This document shows, piece after piece, positions 57,650-64,000 of a DNA stretch of 64,000 nucleotides. A program made the position numbers and the translations under genes. The stretch lies in NCBI GenBank assembly GCA_022478985.1, contig JAKSZP010005263.1, forward strand, positions 310,001 to 374,000, read 5' to 3'. Each line of letters begins with the position of its first letter. Positions within the stretch are counted from its first letter, which is position 1. The notes under the pieces were generated by a model. That model was not told the origin of the DNA and did no database searches. It worked only from the letters and a program-made list of their open reading frames with translations. This stretch comes from Massospora cicadina (lineage: Eukaryota; Entomophthoromycota; Entomophthoromycetes; Entomophthorales; Entomophthoraceae).

Positions 57650-58620
57650 GTTATCACCTTACAAAGTAAAGTGGACGCCATATACCTTATAAAACGTCCG
57701 ACAGTATCAGTCCCTCTTTAAGTGAAAGCATCCCCCAAATTTCAGTTCCCATTTTTTAACCTTAACCCCCCAGTGGCACATTCAAAAAATTAGTAAAGAG
57801 AAGTATTTACCATGCGAGGGGAGCATCTTCTCATTCCTGTTTTGTTATTAAAGTGCTATGGAGGAAGCTACTGACACTCAACGGCTCAGACTCCTAACCA
57901 ACTGTCTTAGTCGCATAGCTCGGGACATTAGTATCCCCATCTAATGCATTGCTGGACTTGTGATGATTCCAAGGCTGCTTTGCTTCGTGAATTTGGGAGC
58001 TACTTAACTTTATCCAACCAAAAGAAATCTTTTATGAGCATAAGTCTTTATCAGGAAGAAACTGTCATTGAGTTTGCTCACCATTTTTACCTTGAGGCTC
58101 AAACGTTGGTTGCCAGAAGCGTCTTACTTTAGATAACGCTATCAATGCTTCGTTTTGGCATTTAAAAATATGCTAACATTCTACTCAATATTAAAGCGGT
58201 GAAGTCTAACTGGACGTCTCTCCTCCATATTAAAGAAACCATTTTGAAGATTCCAGCTATTTTAATCAATCCCACTGTGCCCTTTCGCTTTTTTAATTCA
58301 AAGCCTCAGCCCCAAGTGTGACAGTTACACCCCCCAAATCGCCTATCATTTATTTATCCTTCACTTTTTACAAGATAAACAACCATATGGTAAACTCTTA
58401 TCGCATTTTTATATGTAGGTCAGCAAAAATTATTCAGTATATGGCAAGAGGCTCCCTATGCGATGACAATCAAGTGCCTCAAGACCATTGTATTAGCTCT
58501 AATCCTATACCCAGCACCATAAGAAGCTTTTTTGTTGGCAGCACCTGCAGAAGTTGACGTAATCTTTCTATCCAAGGAAATAAAGAATTTAGCTTTCATT
58601 TTTTTGCTGGTCAGTTACCC
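57650..58620 (+). pseudogene. Element E gag relic
   Basis: ALLREFGSYLTLSNQKKSFM and TVIEFAHHFYLEAQTLV (in 57944-58132) align with the capsid segment of Gyp-1 near 8070-8210. No clear CCHC knuckle could be assigned. Upstream coiled-coil sequence is shorter than in Gyp-1. Confidence 0.7.
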
Positions 58621-58829
58621 AATCAACTCTTGGAGGTCAGTTCCTCTATGGATAGCTAGGAGCTGGCAGACAAAACCTATATAAACATCAAACAGCCTCA
58701 AGCTTGTCCATGGCAAAATCCTCCATTTGCTTCGTTACAAATCCCCTATAAAAGTTTACTAGCAGTTATTTCTCTTTTTGGCTCTTTGTTGGTTTGAGTA
58801 GAGGTTTTGTTCATAAGGGTAGAGTCTTA

Positions 58830-59640
58830 CAACAATTGACACTGATTCCCCGGTTAACATTATTTCCTCCCAACTTATCCAAAAGATAAAAATGGCTCTG
58901 TCCTTGATTCACAACGATGAATATGGGACAGCTAATGATTGTATAACTAAAGCAATTGGGGTGTATTCCACCTTACCTCTCTGATTTGGAAAGCTTTTAA
59001 TTACTGCCCCTGCCATATTTATTGTAAATGATAATTAAAAGCTGCTTATTGGAGTCCAACTGATGCGGGAGTTCAACTGCATCATCAACCATAAAGAAAA
59101 GTATCTTTAACTAATAGCTTATCAGATCCTGTTTCTATTTAAACTCCCAACCAATAGTAAAGGAGCCCCAAAAAAAGAACCTGCCTCCTGGAATATACAT
59201 CCTCTATTTTTAAAAGTGAATATCAAGTCTCAGGAGAAAAAAATAAGTTACCCCCTGAGGTTGTGGATGCTGAAGATGGGATCCCTCTATATGACCTCCA
59301 TCATATTTAAATACTTTCTAGCTCACAAGTAATTGTGGATATGGGGATTAAGTTTCCCACCTTCCTAGTCATATTTTGGAGATAATTGGACACCCAAACC
59401 CTTCATTCAAAAGAATTATTGACCTGACCAAGTAATTAGATCCTGCCTATGGGAAATCTATCTAAATCTTATCAAAGAATCTTACAAATCAAATCCTACA
59501 AGTCCATTGGTATGCCCTATTGCTTATGTAAAAATATGTCCGAATAAGAATATTGCCAATGCAAGTTGGTTTGACTCTTTATAAGAATAGTGATTTGAAC
59601 CCTAACCCAACATATCTTGGGTCAAAAGTAGAATTGGGAG
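58830..59640 (+). pseudogene. Element E protease and dUTPase-like trace
   Basis: TIDTDSPVNIISSQLIQK (about 58833-58886) is the protease loop with D-T-D for D-T-G. GVQLMREFNCIINHKEK (about 59050-59100) is its second half. DGIPLYDLHHI (about 59276-59308) and DPAYGKSI followed by ILSKNLTNQI (about 59443-59495) line up with the Gyp-1 dUTPase-like module. Confidence 0.6.
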
Positions 59641-59753
59641 AATATTACCCCAAATGAACTCCAGAATGTCAAAGACCTACTTGAGGGATATTGTAATATT
59701 TTTTTCCTTGGGATCAAGTGACTACGGGAAAATGTCTGGGGTAGTTCAACAAA

Positions 59754-60520
59754 TTGAGCCTGAGGTTCACCCTCTGTTCAAAAACTAATCATACTGAAAA
59801 TCCAAAAGTTGAGGAAGCTCAAGTGGTCCTAAAGCCAAAGCAACTGATGGAAGCCAGGTTATTTATACCATCTAAAAACTCTTGCGCTCCCCCACTCTTA
59901 TTAATTCAAAAAAAGATGGTGGCCACAATGTTGTCATGGATCATCGCCGCCTCAATTTAAACACAAGAAAGGATAGCTATACATTGCTGGTAAAAGATGA
60001 CTCCTTATGATTGAAGTCAGGTTTCCACTATTTTTTGGCTGTGGATCTTGTCAGCAGGTACTGGCAAGTCAATTTATCTCTGGAGGATCAGGAAAAATGC
60101 GCCCTTATCTCAAGTGAAGGATAGTTTGAGCCCATTCAGTGCCATAGGGTTTATGTAACGCCCCTGCTACCTTCCAACGCGCCATGGATGGAGTTTTTGG
60201 TGATTTACAACGGTCTTGTGTGTTGGTTTATCTCAATGATATTACTGTCCTTTTTTACCTTTACCAAACACATAGATCATCTCAGGCAAGTTTTCCAATG
60301 GTTACGGCAAGCTTCTCTAAAACTAAATTTGTTCAAAATGCTCCTTTTTTCAGAATGAAATGGATTTCTTAGGCCATAAGGTAGGGAAAGCTGGAATATC
60401 CCCAATGTACAATTAAGGTCTTGGCCATTTCTAAAATGTCCCCCCTAAATCCTACGAGATGTACAAGTTTTTAGTGGATGATGGGATATTATTGCCAGTT
60501 TATTCCACACTTTGATGACA
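59754..60520 (+). pseudogene. Element E reverse transcriptase
   Basis: NSCAPPLLLIQKK is the basic finger motif. FHYFLAVDLVSRYWQVNL (about 60027-60078) is motif A. RSCVLVYLNDITVLF (about 60210-60254) is motif C with Y-L-N-D. MDFLGHKVGKAGI marks the thumb. Several frameshifts separate these. Confidence 0.82.
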
Positions 60521-60589
60521 TCTATGAGCTTCTAGTTTATCTAATGAAGAAAGGGATACAATTCCAGTGGAAATAAAAGCAGCAGAAAG

Positions 60590-61060
60590 CCTTAGAACTG
60601 CTATACGTCTCTCTCTCATTATCCATTACTTATTCATCCTGATATTGATAAAACATTTCTCCTCTTCACTGATGCTAGCAACATAGCCATAAGAGCCATA
60701 CTATATCAGCATAACGAAAACTTACTGGACCATTCTATTGCCTACTATAGCAAAATTTTACCAGAGCCAAATGCAACTATAGTGTTACATAATGTGAATG
60801 CTTGGTAGTACTACTGGCTATTAAAATTTCTGACCTTATTTATACAGAAAAACGTTTCACCATAATCACTAATTATGATTACTTACAATGGCTACAGCAA
60901 ATGAAGGATCCCTATGGGGGGTAAGCCTGCTGGGTGTTAAAATTTTAAAACAACCATTTTTTCATTATTCATTGACTAGGGCTGATACAACAAAATGCAG
61001 ATTGCCTATCCAGGCTTCCCATATTAACTTTAACTGACCCTGAGGAGGATCAATCTATGA
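60590..61060 (+). pseudogene. Element E RNase H
   Basis: DKTFLLFTDASNIAIRAILY (about 60648-60706) carries the first Asp. IAYYSKIL follows. The central Glu region is broken by stops near 60800. QQNADCLSRLP-like sequence near 60990-61022 closes the domain. Confidence 0.72.
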
Positions 61061-61149
61061 CTCCTTAACTCAATTGCATTTATGGAAAGATGAATCCCTG
61101 ACCCTTCAAAAAAATTAACAACAAGAACAGAAAAACTCCAAGGTAAATA

Positions 61150-62258
61150 TGGTAAACTATACAAAATTGTAGACCAAAAATGGTTGCCCTACATACGCCC
61201 ATTGGTGAGAATTGACATCATATTAGAGGGACATTAGCAAGTCAGCCAAGGGAATTTGGAAAACCTACCAGTGGCTTAAGACTCAATGCTTATGGGAAAA
61301 ATGCTCGTCTCAATCCAAGGCATCTTAGAGTCCTGTATGGTATATGAAAACCAAGATGGACAAATCCCCAATCTCAACATTCATTGGTTCCACCCTGTGA
61401 ACCATTCCATACTGTTATCATTTATGTTGTCAAACCTCTCCCTTGAGCCTCTTATGGTCATTAGTTCATCCTTCTAGCCATGGGCCATTTAAATAAGTGA
61501 ATTGTAGCAGTATCTCTACCCTCAGCTTTGGCAACGGATTACGCCACGTTTTTTCATAAATGGATAATCACTCAACATGAGTGCCCTAACATTAAACTCT
61601 AATAACGGGCAAACTTTTTGATTGTTGCTGGTGAATGATTTGGCTGAACTTATAAGACCCACCTAGGTATTTTACACTCCCTACCATCCTGCAATCAATG
61701 GAATGGTAGAATGAGTGAATGGTAATCTATCTGCCACTCACCAGAAAATTGCCACAACTGACCCCCTACATTGGCCCCAATATTTTCCTAATGCAATTCT
61801 AGCTTATAGAATAAGTTACACCCCATAATTTGAGATGTCGCCCTTCCTAGCATGGTATGAAAGAAATCCCCGGTTGCCTTCTAAATTGCTATCCATGTTA
61901 GATCAAGCTTCTCCTGATGCCCCAAAGTTACTATGCGAAGCATCACCATTGAAATAATCTGACTCCAGGCTCTGGCTTCTGAGAATATATCCGCTACCAC
62001 AAGTAGAGAAACTAATCAATTTAATGATAAGCATGAGCCCCTGCACACCTTGCAACTAGATGACCTAGTTCTTTTTTATTTCTCATCAGCCTGGAGGTCA
62101 CAAAAACAAATTGGGCAACAACTGTACTGACCCTACAAAGTCATTTATAGGAGGGCAGCGAACACTCAATTGTGGAGGACGTTAAAGGTGCCATGATAAG
62201 TCATTTAAGTCAATTTCTCCAGCCATTTTCCCCTTCGCCAAGGTCTAGTGGTAGTTGA
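61150..62258 (+). pseudogene. Element E integrase
   Basis: The finger region (61200-61290) is barely readable. YHPAINGMVE (about 61680-61709) and PNAILAYRISY (about 61787-61819) are core and post-core blocks matching Gyp-1. DLVLFYFSSAWRSQK (about 62065-62105) corresponds to the GDHVLFHNQHG stretch. No chromodomain is present. Confidence 0.7.
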
Positions 62259-62739
62259 TGTTGAAATTCCTGCACAAATCCAAGATTTGGGTGAGGTAGA
62301 TGATGGGAAGCAAAACCTAACCATCAAAATTATTAATGATAATCCCCAACAAAAATCACTGCCTTGCAACATCAGGGGAAAATTCCCAACTAATTTCAAG
62401 CCCTAAAAAGTGAGGTTCAAACCCGATCTATGTGGCAAATAAATCCCAATTAGGTAATGCACAATAGATCTTAGCTTAGTACACATGGAAATGGATTGGG
62501 TAACCTGACGGATCTTTATTATAATTGCATTTTACGCAAATAAATATTACTCTATTTTTCGCCTACTTTTAGTTAAAATTGGGTATTAATATTGAAATTG
62601 CTTATTTAGAAAAAGCATCTGGATTAATACTTCTCATCCAATAGAAGCATTAAAGGTATAATCTAACGCCCTCAATCTTCAGGTCCCCAGGACAGTTATA
62701 ATAAAGAGAAAAGTGACAAAACTACTCATGGTCCCAAAA
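62259..62739 (+). repeat. Element E 3' LTR
   Basis: 481 bp copy of 56870-57343. The terminal GGTCCTGACA is GGTCCCAAAA here. TTGCT target duplication follows. Confidence 0.88.
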
Positions 62740-62744
62740 TTGCT

Positions 62745-64000
62745 GTCAGAGACATTTCTTTCTCAGCACAATGAAAGACCAAGTCAACTACCTTGTGGAT
62801 TACATTAGCAAGACCCTGAGAAAGGCCAAAATGGAATTACAGCATTAACAAGTGTTTGTGCCAGACTGTTTTGTTGGCGATTAAACTTTCTGGCCCTATC
62901 TATATGGCACCCATTTCATTGTCAACGTAGAGAAAACCTCACTCCATTGGTTGCAGCAGATGAAAGACCCAAATGTATGGATAGTAATATGGGCTCTAAG
63001 GCTTCAGAACTGCAATGTTACTATTGTCCATTGCGCAATGTCAGTCATTATAACACTGATGGTCTCGAGGGTGATGATACTGGCCGCCTTGACCCCTGAA
63101 GAAAAACCAACTATATAATTTAATTGGCAGACTTGAGCAATGGGAGTTGAATACTCCTGAGATCAAAGCCAAGCTATGAAAGATGACCTGAGACACTCAA
63201 ATCAAGGAGGGAATGTTATATAAGAGAATAACAGAAAAATGGATCCCTTTTATAGGCCCTTCTTCATGAACTGATGACATCTTTAAAGGGCAAACAACTT
63301 TGAGACAAACGCAGTAAAAAGGAACCATGAAGGGCTAAAATTGATGCTATAGGGATTGGATGGTTGAGACCATCCAGGAAGTTCTATTTGGCTTGTATGA
63401 CTTGTCAAACCCAGGACTAGGATAGTCTCTAGTATTAATATTCAGTTGTAGTTACGTCAAGCCCCTTTAATTTCATCAGTATCAATGTAGAGGTCCCTCT
63501 GCCCACCGGGTTACATGGCCATATAATTATCAAATTTGCTGTGTAATATCTGACCAAATTGGTCAAAGAAATTTCTTTCCCGCTGCTACTGAAAAAGCCA
63601 CGGCCTTATTCCTTACGTAATCCATTTTCACACAGCATGGATTCCCACAAAATTTACCTTTATGACAATGGACTAAATTTTACCTCACAGGTAGTCCAAG
63701 AACTAGCTTTGCTTTTTGGAACTAACCAACGTTTCACCACACCCTACAACACCTCAACCAATGTGGCAGTAAAGCGTGCTAATGGAACCTTCAAATCTAA
63801 AAGTGAAAGATGGCCGCCTCTGGCCCTGCACGCTGGAACCATTATTTACCTAGCGCCTTTCTCACTCACCAAACAAGCTACATCAAATCGTCAAGATGTC
63901 CCCCTTTGAAGCCCTATATATGGGCGTGCTCCATGATTAACAAGTAGTGTGCGTCCCCTACTCAATACCTCCATGCCTGAGAACTCCAATTTGGCCGTGA
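62745..64000 (+). pseudogene. Relic D, right part: RNase H remainder and integrase
   Basis: RNase H continues past E (NYLVDYISKTLRKAKME-like near 62780-62840; HSIGCSR near 62945). Integrase follows: FISINVEVPLPTGLHGHIII in frame near 63475-63530 gives the first Asp position (Asn here). A 116-codon open piece (63559-63909) contains LYDNGLNFTSQVVQELALLF with the second catalytic Asp, and RFTTPYNTSTNVAVKRANG, where the Glu position is Lys. The copy runs off the window. Confidence 0.78.

Larger units (their letters stand above)
56870..62739 (+). mobile_element. Element E: full-length Ty3/gypsy element nested in D
   Basis: LTRs 56870-57343 and 62259-62739 flank a complete but decayed interior. 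TTGCT occurs on both sides (56865-56869, 62740-62744), a 5-bp target duplication. Deleting E joins the two halves of the D RNase H, which confirms the nesting. The domain order matches Gyp-1, with primer site TGGTGCTCCCTGCC, gag, protease, dUTPase-like trace, RT, RNase H and integrase. At 5.9 kb it is shorter than Gyp-1, mainly in gag. Confidence 0.92.

Noticed and set aside
1..64000. Host protein-coding, rRNA or tRNA genes
   Set aside because: I looked on both strands for non-retroelement protein families and for tRNA A/B boxes or rRNA-like blocks. I saw none I could support by eye; a short tRNA could still be missed without a covariance search.

Overview
This window looks like a nuclear chromosome segment of a eukaryote whose genome is bloated with retrotransposons. 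I found no host protein-coding gene, rRNA or tRNA. Nearly everything I can identify is retroelement, mostly old and nested inside other retroelements. A fungus is my best guess, perhaps a large-genome early-diverging lineage. The reasons are a chromodomain Ty3/gypsy element, miniature LTR elements that look self-primed, and APE-type LINEs with a CCHC ORF1 and a C-terminal CVVC-x7-H-x4-C finger. This is inference; no species marker is present. Coding relics carry many stops and frameshifts, and most of the recognisable lesions are C-to-T or G-to-A changes.

Layout. 1-1565: miniature LTR element (TRIM-1), cut by the window edge. 1566-5739: AT-rich decayed sequence with a minus-strand gypsy RT relic at 4165-4657. 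5740-13131: complete Ty3/gypsy element Gyp-1 with 5-bp duplications CAGGG. 13175-20257: LINE-A (minus) with TRIM-2 (17238-19076, duplication CTCAG) inside its ORF1. 20273-21720: AT-rich sequence with a promoter-like patch. 21736-23639: ORF1-only LINE derivative O1. 23654-33000: gypsy relic F, split by LINE-C (24361-31520), which itself holds a second ORF1-only element, O2 (27173-29095, minus). 33817-34745: an LTR-like segment and a GC-rich block. 35019-40358 and 45653 to about 45850: gypsy relic G, its integrase split by LINE-B (40373-45638, minus). 46860-64000: gypsy relic D, probably interrupted by a chromodomain gypsy element (48535-53670, minus), by an unidentified AT-rich insertion (about 54840-55780), and by complete gypsy element E (56870-62739) inside its RNase H domain.

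How the elements relate. Gyp-1, E, F and G share a primer-binding site beginning TGGTGCT and form one lineage with D. Its pol order is protease, a dUTPase-like module, RT, RNase H, integrase. Three copies have Y-L-N-D where Y-x-D-D is expected. The three LINEs are each about 5.2 kb once insertions are removed. O1 and O2 (1.90 and 1.92 kb) keep a gag-like ORF1 but no endonuclease or RT. They share 3' tails with the LINEs, and O1 shares the 5' end, so they look like LINE parasites. The TRIMs share LTR termini and the polypurine-tract junction with the chromodomain element, which makes that lineage a candidate supplier of their enzymes.
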